Shown here: piece by piece, positions 11,201 to 26,200 of the stretch | Layout: every line of letters begins with the position of its first letter | How positions within the stretch are numbered: position 1 is the first letter of the stretch | NCBI RefSeq assembly: GCF_932526225.1 | Contig: NC_064047.1 | Location: forward strand, 14,295,121-14,357,120 | DNA length: 62,000 nt | Direction of reading: 5' to 3' | Origin: Nematostella vectensis | Lineage: Eukaryota > Cnidaria > Anthozoa > Actiniaria > Edwardsiidae | Made by a program: the position numbers and the translations under genes | Notes under the pieces: generated by a model | Databases searched by the model: none | The model's input: only the letters and a program-made list of their open reading frames with translations | What the model was told of the DNA's origin: nothing

Positions 11201-14200
11201 TATAGTCCGAGTCGTTGGGGAGTACGTGTATGGGAGTGAGGGCGCGAAGGTAGGACGCGTAGCTGGTACTGGCACTACTTGGGGCCACGCCCGTCAGGGT
11301 CACCTCGATCTTCTCTTCCACTCTTCCTCTGGCCTTGCACTCGATACACGGCGCGAGGGAGTCACGAATTGGGCACGACTCGGGTATACCTACGAACAGC
11401 TTGTTAAAATCCATCTTTGGCTTTCTATGATTACTATTAGGCCTCCTGCAACCCTTTTAACGATTTAACTCGGCCAAATTGGAATTTAAGTTTTCTTTAT
11501 TCCTTTTTTGTAGACTTCCTTATGTAATCACGCTACAAAATAAAGTACAGCCATCACCTTTTATTGGGAATATCCACGTGAGATCATTCATAAGGCACGT
11601 GCCAGTCACGCCGGTGAAGTCATCCGATTGGCTGCCATCGTGTCTGTGCATGATGACCGTGACCGTTGCCTCGTGCATTTGCATGGTATCCGGCGCAAAG
11701 GATATGGGGATAGCTAGTTCCTCCATGGGAGCGAGTCTGATTGAGTTTGGTGCCTTGAGAAGGAGGCAGAATGTGGATTCCTTGGGGGTCTTTGTCTCCT
11801 CTCGTAGAGTACTAAACAAGGAGCCTGAGCAAAGAGGAATGGTACTCAATATGGGACTTGCAATAAAGAAATCACTAAGGAGTGTTCCGGCTTCTTTTAG
11901 ATCGTTCTAATGGACCAAAAGTCTTACCCGTGCAACGTATGGATCGGGTCTTGGGAATCAAAACTGTACCCGTGCAACGTATGGATCGGGTCTTGGGAAT
12001 CAAAACTGTACCCGTGCGACGTATGGATCGGGTCTTAGGAATCAAAATTGTACCCGTGCGACGTATGGATCAGGTCTTAGGGACTTAAAGTCTTACCCGT
12101 GCGCGATAGAGTGCGTTCTTTCAGCATCACGTCCACGATCACGTCTTGATCCGTTGGGTTGCGGAAAGGGATTATATGAGATGAGTTCCCGCCCAGCTCA
12201 GAGTATATGTTGATAGGCTCATTCGCGCCAGGCATCAGCCCAGTGCCAGACGCCAGGAAAACCCAGTCACCAAGCTACACAAGGGAAACATCACCAAGGT
12301 TAGCATAACGACAGCAATAACTAGACAGAGCTACACAAGGGAAACATCACCAAGGTTAGCATAACGACAGCAATAACTAGACAGGGGAAACATCACCAAG
12401 GTTAGCATAACGACAGCAATAACTAGACAGTGCTACACAAGGGAAACATCACCAAGGTTAGCATAACGACAGCAATAACTAGACAGGGGAAACATCACCA
12501 AGGTTAGCATAACGACAGCAATAACTAGACAGTGCTACACAAGGGAAACATCACCAAGGTTAGCATAACGACAGCAATAACTAGACAGAGCTACACAAGG
12601 GAAACATCACCAAGGTTAGCATAACGACAGCAATAACTAGACAGAGCTACACAAGGGAAACATCACCAAGGTTAGCATAACGACAGCAATAACTAGACAG
12701 GGGAAACATCACCAAGGTTAGCATAACGACAGCAATAACTAGACAGTGCTACACAAGGGAAACATCACCAAGGTTAGCATAACGACAGCAATAACTAGAC
12801 AGAGCTACACAAGGGAAACATCACCAAGGTTAGCATAACGACAGCAATAACTAGACATAGAGCAACATCGTTATGCCTTGTTCATAAGGTATGAGTCAAC
12901 GCAAGTTGAAAAGTATTTTGTACGTCTCGGTGAAACAAAGTAGTCGCGCTGACGTTTCAAGCGCTAGCCCTTAGTCGGAGCAAAAGCAAGCACGCCGTAT
13001 TCATAATTTTATTATGCTTGGGATCCAGGGTTCTTTGCCAAAGCTTCAAAGAGGTCTTTACAGGAGCTTAATCTTTATACCCTGTTTCTGTCACACGTGC
13101 ATCCTGTGCTTACAGGAGCTTAATCTTTATACCCTGTTTCTGCCACACGTGCATCCTGTGCTTACAGGAGCTTAATCTTTATACCCTGTTTCTGCCACAC
13201 GTGCATCCTGTGCTTACAGGAGCTTAATCTTTATACCCTGTTTCTGTCACACGTGCATCCTGTGCTTACAGGAGCTTAATCTTTATACCCTGTTTCTGTC
13301 ACACGTGCATCCTGTGCTTACAGGAGCTTAATCTTTATACCCTGTTTCTGCCACACGTGCATCCTGTGCTTACAGGAGCTTAATCTTTATACCCTGTTTC
13401 TGTCACACGTGCATCCTGTGCTTACAGGAGCTTAATCTTTATACCCTGTTTCTGCCACACGTGCATCCTGTGCTTACAGGAGCTTAATCTTTATACCCTG
13501 TTTCTGCCACACGTGCATCCTGTGCTTACAGGAGCTTAATCTTTATACCCTGTTTCTGTCACACGTGCATCCTGTGCTTACAGGAGCTTAATCTTTATAC
13601 CCTGTTTCTGCCACACGTGCATCCTGTGCTTACAGGAGCTTAATCTTTATACCCTGTTTCTGCCACACGTGCATCCTGTGCTTACAGGAGCTTAATCTTT
13701 ATACCCTGTTTCTGCCACACGTGCATCCTGTGCTTACAGGAGCTTAATCTTTATACCCTGTTTCTGCCACACGTGCATCCTGTGCTTACAGGAGCTTAAT
13801 CTTTATACCCTGTTTCTGTCACACGTGCATCCTGTGCTTACAGGAGCTTAATCTTTATACCCTGTTTCTGCCACACGTGCATCCTGTGCTTACAGGAGCT
13901 TAATCTTTATACCCTGTTTCTGCCACACGTGCATCCTGTGCTTCTCGTTTCCTTTTTGCAGTTAGTACGGCAATCATGCCTTGAGTCCCTTCAAACTGGC
14001 ACCCTTAGTAATTGAATCTTCCTATCGCTTGATCCCTCAAGTAACACGAATCTCCTAATTACATTGAAATATCTATGACATTGAATCATCAGATCTCATT
14101 CTCTCTCTTATACCAAATGTAACTTTAGATAGAAAAAAATTAATGGAATTTTTTTTGTTCCCGCTATGGTGTCTCTCATCTTTACGAGCCAAGGTCAGGT

Positions 14201-17200
14201 TCCTAGAAAGCAGGTTAACGCTAACCCAGGGAGAATGCCCTTCTTACCCAATCAAATGTCGAATTTATCCGTGTGTTATCGCTAACCTGCTTCTAGAAAC
14301 CGGTCCCAAGATAACACCCGTTGTTGATCCCAGTCATACCTGCTCACTGTTGAAGATGATTTCCGTAGAGTGGTTGGCGTGTCCGATATTTGAAGGCGTA
14401 AACTTGAGGGGAATTTCTACAACCGACTGCGCTGACAGAAGTAACTGAACAAGAAACAAAACTAGATGAATATGACACTTAAAATATCCTAAACATCCGC
14501 CGCGACTAAAATAAATTTGGGAAGCGTATCACCCTCCTTTCAGATGGAATGCTGAATTACGAGAGCGCAGATACGACGTGGTCGAGTCGAAGGCATAGAC
14601 GGCGCCCCAGGCAGCCATCACACGACTCAGTTCTGGAACACAGCTTAGATAGAAACGGTTGTGCCTTTTTTGTTGTTGTTTTTGTTGAGGGGGGAGAACT
14701 GGATAACCCGGAGAAAACCCCAGGAAAAAAATCATCGGAACCGGGAATCAGCCTGGTGTGAGCCCCCCAAGAAGGCGATTGCGTTTTCCTCGCTGAACCA
14801 GTGTTATCCAGGAAAACGCACAAGGCAACTTGGAGGAGATCTAGCAGTACGTACTATTACGGAGAAATCTCAAAATACCTAATTAGTAATGCAAGCTAAA
14901 CTAATGTTTAATGCAAGAAGTGTAAATACCGTATTGGACTGGTCCAGTTCGAGACGGAAGTTCCGCGGATTGGAAATGTACGGAGTGAGCACCAACGCCT
15001 CTTCGGTTGGATTCTGCAGCCGTACCATTTGATAAGTCGACCTTGAAAGAATTAACAAATAACGGATTAATGCTGATACGATGAAACTAAATCCCTTACT
15101 GCGGTTTTCAATGTTCTGCGAATTCTCCTCAATAATTTTCAACTGCTAAGCTGCTTTCTACATTTGGAAAACCAGAAGGAGATTCAGTCCATAACAGGGC
15201 AACACTTTATCGGCTCGAGTGCCTGGTGACACTATTGAGGATGCTCTTAATGTAGATGGCTTGCACTTACTTGCCAATCTCGCACTGCATGATGGGAACG
15301 TGAGAAGGCGAAGGCGCGGTAGCCTTGAGGGCCAGGTCGTACCAAAACTCCCCCAAGGAAGGACACTGGAATATAACGCTAAAAGGCAAAGAGAACATGA
15401 GGAAATATTCACAGCCTTGCCTTTGCCTTCTCTACACCCACCTTCCCGACATGTCTCCTATGCTTGTTGGTGAGAACTTGAGTCTGTAGACGGCTTGCTG
15501 GCGGGGATGGACAGTGATTGACGGGTCTCCGTACACGCCCATACCTTCATGCAGGACCTGCAGAAAAAGTCTCACAAGTCAGATATACTGCCACTCTTGT
15601 CAAGCGAAATGTCACGCGATTCAGATAAACTGCCACTCGTGTCAGGCGAAATGTTACGAAAATAAGATTAACTGCCATCCGTGTCAGCCGAAATGTCACG
15701 AAAATAAGATTAACTGCCATCTGTGTCACGCAAGGCATATGAACGGCCTTAAACATGTCACGTGAAATGTCACGCGAGTTATATGAACGGCCATACATGT
15801 CACGTGAAATGTCACGCGAGTCATGAACGGCCACTCGTCTTTCGCGATACAGATACACCTGCTCTACAAGTGTTCGTGTCACCTAAATAATGAACGAAAA
15901 TAATCGTTCGCTCGAAAAGCATTTCACAAAGAATGTGCGCCACAAGGTATATTGCGTTGAATTTGTGTTGTGAAAAGCTAAAAGTTATCTTTAATGCATT
16001 TTAACCACGGGTAACAAAATGTTTAACATTTCGCTGTTGGGAATAACTTAAATTTATCTTTAATGGCACTTTAAGCACGGGTAACAAAATGCTTAACATT
16101 TCGCTAATCATATATAAAAAAGCAGACAATTCAACATTTTGCTTATCATATATAAAAAAGCAGACAATTCAACATTTTGCTTATCATATATAAAAAAAGC
16201 AGACAATTCAACATTTTGCTTATCATATATAAAAAAGCAGACAATTCAACATTTCGCTTATCATATATAAAAAAGCAGACAAATCAACATTTCGCTTATC
16301 ATATATAAAAAAGCCGGTAGTTAACCACAAGTTAGGATGGGGGGTCAGCTCACCTCTATGACCACTTTCTCACGTGTGGGATTTGAAACTCCGATTTCCA
16401 CGGAAACGGCAGAGTGAGCTGCGCAAGTGACTTCTAGTGTCTTCTCAGGTGGAGGAGCAGAGGCCTGTACCTCGAGAGAGTACCAAATACGGTAGGGCTG
16501 AGAATGGTGCTCTGATTTGGTTCCTCCTGACGAGGAATCCCTCGTAGATGAATTCCCATTTGGAGCAGGGGGCTCGTCTTCGTCACTGTCCGAATCTTGA
16601 GGTCTAGACGAAGAAGCTATATTCTTTAGTCCAATTCATATTATATAATAGTATAAATGTACTCACATAATATTTTCTTTTTTTTTTCTTTTTTGGGGAA
16701 ACCAGTATTTTACCTGCTGCTGATGGCATCAGCCTCGACTTCATGTGTCGCCACGAATGATATGACGCCCTTGAACTCCCCCCGTCGCCATGGTGACACT
16801 GTGATCACGTGCTCGGCGGTCTGAGAGGGCAGGACTGTGACGGTGGATGCGCCGGACACTATGTCAAGGTCCGTCATTACCTAATAAGGCATGAGATACG
16901 TCAACTAGGGAAACCCTAAACAGGGCATGGGATAAGTCAATTAGGGAAATTCTAAATAAGACATGAGATAAGTTAATTAGGAAAACCCTCAATAGGGCAT
17001 GACATAGTCAACTATGAAAACCCCAAATACGGCATGAGATAAGTCGACAAGGAAAACTTTTTTAGCTGATCATTTATAGACTCTCTGCCACCGCTATTTT
17101 GTCATCCAAGGAAATTATAAAGTGCAGCATCTAGGCCTCTATTTTGTCATCCAAGGAAATTATAAAGTGCAGCATCCAGGCCTCTGTTTTGTCATCCAAG

Positions 17201-20200
17201 GAAATTATAAAGTGCAGCATCTAGGCCTCTATTTTGTCATCCAAGGAAATTATAAAGTGCAGCATCCAGGCCTCTGTTTTGTCATCTAAGGAAATTATAA
17301 AGTGCAGCATCTAGGCCTCTATTTTGTCATCCAAGGAAATTATAAAGTGCAGCATCTAGGCCTCTATTTTGTCATCCAAGGAAATTATAAAGTGCAGCAT
17401 CTAGGCCTCTATTTAATTATAAAGTGCAGCATCTAGGCCTCTATTTAAGAACACCGGGTGCCCTTTCTTATTAGCATCGGGACCCTTTTTAATACCTTGA
17501 GTGTCAGTTTCTTGGATGTCATGTTCGGCACTTGAAGGGTTCTCGTAATGCTGGGATTAGAATAAATATATTAGAGACAGACCAAAATAATGAAATAAAA
17601 ATATGAATACATCACTCACGTCTTTCTCGCCTCGCATTCAATGAGCACGTTGTCAAGAGCAAGCGGGCGTTCTCCGGTACCACGAAGGTTGTACACTTGT
17701 TCTGTCGTGTCATTCGTATTGATCAGAGTCAGTTTTCCCTGTAAAAAAAGAATGGTTCAGATCATTGACGACTAGAGACAGCAAAAACATCACATGTAGA
17801 ACGTGTGACCAAGTCAAGAAATGGTCGTCGCATAGAGAGGTTCAAGGAATTTTTATTTCAGTAACAGTGCTTACATGAATGGGTCCCTCACTGTGCTTAC
17901 ATGAGTGGGCCCCTCACTGTGCTTACATAAGTGGGTCCCTCACTGTGCTTACATGAGTGGGCGCCTCACTGTGCTTACATGAGTGGGCCCCTCATTGTGC
18001 TTACATGAGAGGGCCCCTCATTGTGCTTACATGAGAGGGCGCCTCACTGTGCTTACATGAGTGGGCGCCTCACTGTACTTACATGAGTGGGCGCCTCACT
18101 GTACTTACATGAGTGGGCGCCTCACTGTGCTTACATGGGTGGGTCCCTCACTGTACTTACATGAGTGGGCGCCTCACTGTTCTTACATATGTGGGCGCCT
18201 CACTGTTCTTACATGAGTGGGCCCCTCATTGTGCTTACATGAGTGGGTCCCTCACTGTGCTTACATGAGTGGGTCCCTCATGTTTTACATTGGTTACGTC
18301 TCACAGTGCTTAAATAATTGGGTCCCTAACTATACTTACATGATTGTGTCTCTCATGTCTTATGTTAGTTACGTCTCACTATACTTACATGATTGTGTCT
18401 CTCATGTCTTATGTTAGTTACGTCTCACTATACTTACATGATTGTGTCTCTCATGTCTTATGTTAGTTACGTCTCACTATACTTACATGATTGTGTCTCT
18501 CATGTCTTATGTTAGTTACGTCTCACTATACTTACATGATTGTGTCTCTCATGTCTTATGTTAGTTACGTCTCACTATACTTACATGATTGTGTCTCTCA
18601 TGTCTTATGTTAGTTACGTCTCACTATACTTACATGATTGTGTCTCTCATGTCTTATGTTAGTTACGTCTCACTATACTTACATAATTGTGTCTCTCATG
18701 TCTTATGTTACTTATGTCTTACTATGCTTACATGAGTGGGTCCCTCATATCTTATGTTACTTATGTCTCACTATGCTTACATGATTGTGTCTCTCATGTC
18801 TTATGTTAGTTACGTCTCACTATACTTACATGATTGTGTCTCTCATGTCTTATGTTAGTTACGTCTCACTATACTTACATGATTGTGTCTCTCATGTCTT
18901 ATGTTAGTTACGTCTCACTATACTTACATGATTGTGTCTCTCATGTCTTATGTTACTTATGTCTCACTATGCTTACATGAGTGGGTCCCTCATGTCTTAT
19001 GTTAGTTATGTCTCACTATGCTTACATGAGTGGGTCCCTCATGTCTTATGTTACTTATGTCTCACTATGCTTACTTGAGTGGGTCCCTCATGTCTTATGT
19101 TACTTATGTCTCACTGTGCTTACATGAGTGGGTCCCTCATGTTTTACATTGGTTACGTCTCACAGTGCTTAAATAATTGGGTCCCTAACTATACTTACAT
19201 GATTGTGTCTCTCATGTCTTATGTTACTTATGTCTCACTATGCTTACATGAGTGGGTCCCTCATGTCTTATGTTACTTATGTCTCACTATGCTTACATGA
19301 GTGGGTCCCTCATGTCTTATGTTATTTACGTCTCACTATACTTACATGAGTGGGTCCCTCATGTCTTATGTTATTTACGTCTCACTATACTTACATGATT
19401 GTGTCTCTCATGTCTTATGTTAGTTACTTCTCACTATGCTTACATTAGTGGGTCCCTCATGTCTTATGTTACTTATGTCTCACTATGCTTACTTGAGTGG
19501 GTCCCTCATGTCTTATGTTACTTATGTCTCACTGTGCTTACATGAGTGGGTCCCTCATGTTTTACATTGGTTACGTCTCACAGTGCTTAAATAATTGGGT
19601 CCCTAACTATACTTACATGAGTGGGTCCCTCATGTCTTATGTTAGTTACGTCTCACTATACTTACATGATTGTGTCTCTCATGTCTTATGTTAGTTACGT
19701 CTCACTATACTTACATGATTGTGTCTCTCATGTCTTATGTTAGTTACGTCTCACTATACTTACATGATTGTGTCTCTCATGTCTTATGTTAGTTACGTCT
19801 CACTATACTTACATGATTGTGTCTCTCATGTCTTATGTTACTTATGTCTCACTATGCTTACATGATTGTGTCTCTCATGTCTTATGTTAGTTACGTCTCA
19901 CTATACTTACATGATTGTGTCTCTCATGTCTTATGTTAGTTACGTCTCACTATACTTACATGATTGTGTCTCTCATGTCTTATGTTAGTTACGTCTCACT
20001 ATACTTACATGATTGTGTCTCTCATGTCTTATGTTAGTTACGTCTCACTATACTTACATGATTGTGTCTCTCATGTCTTATGTTACTTATGTCTCACTAT
20101 GCTTACATGATTGTGTCTCTCATGTCTTATGTTAGTTACGTCTCACTATACTTACATGATTGTGTCTCTCATGTCTTATGTTACTTATGTCTCACTATGC

Positions 20201-23200
20201 TTACATGAGTGGGTCCCTCATGTCTTATGTTACTTATGTCTCACTATGCTTACTTGAGTGGGTCCCTCATGTCTTATGTTACTTTTGTCTCACTATGCTT
20301 ACTTGAGTGGGTCCCTCATGTCTTATGTTAGTTACGTCTCACTATACTTACATGATTGTGTCGCTCATGTCTTATGTTACTTATGTCTCACTATGCTTAC
20401 ATGAGTGGGTCCCTCATGTCTTATGTTACTTATGTCTCACTATGCTTACATGAGTGGGTCCCTCATGTCTTATGTTATTTACGTCTCACTATACTTACAT
20501 GAGTGGGTCCCTCATGTCTTATGTTATTTACGTCTCACTATACTTACATGAGTGGGTCCCTCATGTCTTATGTTAGTTATGTCTCACTATACTTACATGA
20601 GTGGGTCCCTCGTAGAAGGGCCTGAACATCAGGGGGTAGTGTGTGGTAGTCAGTGCCTTGGCCACGAGGACGGGCGGTCCGTAGAATCCCTCGCCTTCAA
20701 GGATCGCCGTCAGTTGCCAGTCTTGCTTGCTGTGGTTCACCTGAACATGACAAAATAATTATATACTTGTTTCATATTATTAGTTATTTTCATAATTATT
20801 TATTTGTATATTACTTTACACTAATAAATCTCGTTGGAGTACAAACTGCTAATATATACGAAGCACGATGTTATAAGGATTTTATGTTACCTCATTACGC
20901 TTTATGGTATTACCACTGGCACGTCCTGGGTGACCAACTCATCCATGCTTACGATATCAAAATATAAAAGTTATTACGATCTCATTACGCTTCTAAGTTG
21001 CATTCTTGCCCCTAGTATGTCCGAGATGACCAACTGGTGATCCATGCTTACGATGTTAAGATATAATGTTGTTGTTACGATGTTACGTGCACTTACCACT
21101 GGTACGTCTTGGGTGACGGACTGATGAGTGGGCGAGTTGAACTCTAGCTCGAGAGATGAGCCCTCGGGACTAACTGTACACTCGACCTGATACACCCTGA
21201 TGTCATGCGCAGAGCGTAGTACAACCTGACATGGATAGTGTCCAGCCCCATTCGGCTTGAACGTCACAGGGATCATAACAGTATTGTTGGACGTTCGCTT
21301 TCTTGATAAATCTGAGAATGCGAGATAAGAGCTTGTTTAGATGCCATTTTGACATATGGTCGACTACCTAACTAACGTACTTACTTAATTAACTAGCTGA
21401 TTGGCAATCTGGTTCCTGGGTAACTTAAGAGAACCCTGCCACAATTACTCCAAAAAAGAACTTCATACATTCATTTCAGAAATACCCATCCACGGAGTTT
21501 CCAGTACAAAGAGTTATCAGTGATACCCACCCATGGAGTTACCAGTGATACCCACCCATGGAGTTATCAGTAATACCTAACCATGGAATTATCAGTTATA
21601 CCCACCCATGGAGTCATCAGTAATACCCACCCATGGAGTTATCAGTGATACCCACCCATAGAGTTATCAGTGATACCCACCCATGCAGTTACATGGAGTT
21701 ATCAGTGATACCCACTCATGGAGTTATCAGTAATACCCACCCATGGAGTTATCAGTTATACCCACCCAAGGAGTTATCAGTGATACCCACCCATGGAGTT
21801 ATCAGTGATACCCACCCATGGAGTTATCAGTGATACCCACCCATGGAGTTATCAGCACCAGTCGGGATGGACACGTATGACGGAGTCTTGAAGTACTTCG
21901 AGCTCGTCTCAACATTGAACCTGGTCAAAGCAAGGTCCAGGGACTTTTTTATGGAGGGGTCTGCAGCGTGAAGGAACATGTCACCGCCAAGCCCCATGGA
22001 CGCGACGCGAGCCGTCACTGTGCTACTGGATAATGTCCCTGTCAGTTGGCGGCGCTGGAACTCGCGGTCGGACATGCGCTGTTGGGCGGCGATCGCTGGA
22101 AAGGAGATTGATGATGTCAGGCATTTGATTGACAGGCGAAACTTGTATAGTGTTTGAGGAAGATAGTTCTGACATTCTTTTGACCTTGTTCGCGAAAGTT
22201 CTGACATTCTTTTGACTTGTGTTTGCTGATGTTTTTTGCTTTGTTTTCATTATAAAAAATAGCAATCAGAATCATCTTCAATTTGCACACGAGCGAACGT
22301 TATAAAACGTTAGGGTATGGGTCTAAATTTTAAGTTAAAAGTTAAGCCAGCAAAATCGCAGTAAAAACATATTCCTGCAAATTTACGAGGCAATTCTCGG
22401 AGTACACTGTTCTAGGACCATAAAAACGCGGAAAATATGTCCAAATGAGGAATTGCCCAAGCGAGCTTAAAAAAAGAAGTTTTCGAACAGGATTGATTTA
22501 TATGGTCCTGAGCACAGGGAGCCCAAACCTTTGACTTACCAAGTGCGTGTTCCCTGGCAGTGTTGGTCAGCGGTAGAGACAGCTCCTCTGTAAACACTTC
22601 ATCGCAGTCGCTCTTCCAGTACACCACCCTGTCATTACCGCCAAACGTACCCCTCCCTCTCTGCGCAGCCGCAGCACTACTGATCCGTATGGTGTGGGGG
22701 GAGTCAATGTTGGGGAGAAGGGAGGGGAGGGGCAGGAGTGCTGTGGCCTCGATGGAGTACAGGAACTCCCCGATCTTGTCGTTGATGAAGAGGACGGAGC
22801 ATTGCCTGTGTCCGGTGGAGAAGGGAAGGAAGTGGACCTCGATGGTGCTCAGGCTTTTCCCGTCAAGATGGACCGAAGGAACTGGACACCAGAACGCGCT
22901 TAGCTGAGGGGCTTGGGCAACTAGAGAGTAAGGAAAGTCTTTGTTTAACCAGCCAATGAGAGAGTAAGGAAAGTCTTTGTTTAATCAGCCAATAAGAGAG
23001 TAAGGAAAGTCTTTGTTTAACCAGCCAATAAGAGAGTAAGAAAAGTCTTTGTTTAACCAGCCAATAAGAGGTTGGGCTGAGGAGCGTGAAGGGAATGGTT
23101 TCTGGACTTATTAGGAAGTGAGCTGGTTGAGTTATCCACCATTAAGCTTAGCCAATCGAAAGACGAAAGTTATTAATTGTGCACCTTTTTTTAGGTTCCA

Positions 23201-26200
23201 ATTTTCATTGAACAACAAAGGAAACTCTTGAATAGGGGTGTCGGTTGAAAGCGGGTATTGTAACTATGAATACCTAAGAAAGGCCGACCAGGAAGTAGGT
23301 GGGCAAGCAAGCTAGTGGAGAAAGTAGCAGAAAGCAAAGCAATAAGAAGGGAGAAAACATCAAAATACCAAAGAAATAAGATCTTACGTTTCGGGCTCCC
23401 AGGCTTGTCTGTGTCTATTCGAGGCATCTCTTTGCGTGGGGACTGGGACTTGTTCGATTGCCTGACACAATAAACATGGTCAATAAGTACGAGACCGCTA
23501 ACAGGGGTGAACTGAACCGACCAAATCAACCTGACACAATAAACATGGTCATTAAGTACAAGACCGCTAACAGGGGTGAACTGAACCGACCAAATCAACC
23601 TGACACAATAAACATGGTCAATAAGTACAAGACCGCTAACAGGGGTGAACTGAACCGACCAAATCAACCTGACACAATAAACATGGTCAATAAGTACGAG
23701 ACCGCTAACAGGGGTACACTGAACCGACCAATTCAAAACACAAATGGTCAATAAGTAGGAGACCGCTAACAGGGGTGAACTGAACCGACCAAATCAACCT
23801 GACACAATAAACATGGTCAATAAGTACAAGACCGCTAACAGGGGTGAACTGAACCGACCAAATCAACCTGACACAATAAACATGGTCAATAAGTACGAGA
23901 CCGCTAACAGGGGTGAACTGAACCGACCAAATCAACCTGACACAATAAACATGGTCAATAAGTACAAGACCGCTAACAGGGGTGAACTGAACCGACCAAA
24001 TCAACCTGACACAATAAACATGGTCAATAAGTACGAGACCGCTAACAGGGGTGAACTGAACCGACCAATTCAACCTGACACAATAAACATGGTCAATAAG
24101 TACAAGACCTAACAGGGGTGAACTGAACCGACCAATTCAACCTGACACAATAAACATGGTCAATAAGTACAAGACCGCTAACAGGGGTGAACTGAACCGA
24201 CCAAATCAACCTGACACAATAAACATGGTCAATAAGTACAAGACCGCTAACAGGGGTGAACTGAACCGACCAAATCAACCTGACACAATAAACATGGTCA
24301 ATAAGTACAAGACCGCTAACAGGGGTGAACTGAACCGACCAAATCAACCTGACACAATAAACATGGTCAATAAGTACGAGACCGCTAACAGGGGTGAACT
24401 GAACCGACCAAATCAACCTGACACAATAAACATGGTCAATAAGTACAAGACCGCTAACAGGGGTGAACTGAACCGACCAAATCAAAACACGTTCAATAAA
24501 CATGGTCAATAAGTACAAGACCGCTAACAGGGGTGAACTGAACCGACCAAATCAACCTGACACAATAAACATGGTCAATAAGTACGAGACCGCTAACAGG
24601 GGTGAACTGAACCGACCAAATCAAAACACGTTCAATAAACATGGTCAATAAGTACAAGACCGCTAACAGGGGTGAACTGAACCGACCAAATCAACCTGAC
24701 ACAATAAACATGGTCAATAAGTAGGAGACCGCTAACAGGGGTGAACTGAACCGACCAAATCAACCTGACACAATAAACATGGTCAATAAGTACAAGACCG
24801 CTAACAGGGGTGAACTGAACCGACCAAATCAAACACAATAAACATGGTCAATAAGTACAAGACCGCTAACAGGGGTGAACTGAACCGACCAAATCAAAAC
24901 ACAAATGGTCAATAAGTAGGAGACCGCTAACAGGGGTGAACTGAACCGACCAAATCAACCTGACACAATAAACATGGTCAATAAGTACAAGACCGCTAAC
25001 AGGGGTGAACTGAACCGACCAATTCAACCTGACACAATAAACATGGTCAATAAGTACAAGACCGCTAACAGGGGTGAACTGAACCGACCAAATCAACCTG
25101 ACACAATAAACATGGTCAATAAGTACAAGACCGCTAACAGGGGTGAACTGAACCGACCAAATCAAAACACAAATGGTCAATAAGTACAAGACCGCTAACA
25201 GGGGTGAACTGAACCGACCAAATCAACCTGACACAATAAACATGGTCATTAAGTACAAGACCTAACAGGGGTGAACTGAACCGACCAATTCAAAACACGT
25301 CTTTAAATTGCTGTATATGTACTCAGCCCAGTAGTGAAGAGTCTTGTAAACCCCATGACATTGTTTACATTTGAATATTATAATGACCATCCGCGATTAA
25401 AGTCTGATACAATATGAGCGATATTTGATTCAAAGCATCTAAGTCAATCACTTGAATAAGCCGATGGAAATGGATGCTTTGTGTGGCCACATGGATAAGC
25501 GTGAGCGTAAAATGGGGCCACGATCATGAAGAACCTTTAACTTGACCCCTTACCCATGATCAGTTCTCGCCACAACCGGTTTCTTGGCCGGTTTAGCAGG
25601 TTTATTCCGCGGTGTAGTACTTGAGCTGCCACTCCCGGGAAAAGCAGACTGGGCCTCGACCAAGACGACCCTGAACTCACCACCGGAAGTGAACGGGTTA
25701 GTGACGTCAAAAGTGACTTTCTGGAGCTCGTAGCAGGGAGACTCGCACTTGATCGTCGCCTGCAATTCATATATGTGAATACTTACGGCGTGTTTGTGCG
25801 TTACTGGTGTGTTTGTGCGCTACGTGCGTTTTCCATTAGTTGGTCATTACGTGAACGTGATGTAACGGGTGTGATGTTGTTGTCGTGTTGTATCTAGTAC
25901 GTACTACGGGTGTGATCTGGATGTCGTGTTGTATTGAGTACGTACCACGGGTGTGATGTGGTTGTCGTGTTGTATCTAGTACGTACCACGGGTGTGATGT
26001 GGTTGTCGTGTTGTATCTAGTACCTTCCACGGGTGTGATGTGGATGTCGTGTTGTATCTAGTACGTACCACGGGTGTGATGTGGATGTCGTGTTGTATCT
26101 AGTATGCACCACGGGTGTGATATGGATGTCGTGTTGTATCTAGTACGCACCACGGGTGTGATGTGGTTGTCGTGTTGTATCTAGTACGTACCACGGGTGT

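Noticed and set aside
14557-14565. Alternative upstream acceptor for exon 14340-14426 fed by a small exon here
   Set aside because: A GTAATT donor exists, but no matching acceptor of the right phase was found.
14540-14735. Coding-like - strand frame (SRVMAAWGAVYAFDS) as an extra CFAP47 exon
   Set aside because: Its possible acceptors do not match the phase of exon 14930-15041, while exons 14930-15041 and 14340-14426 join directly in phase.
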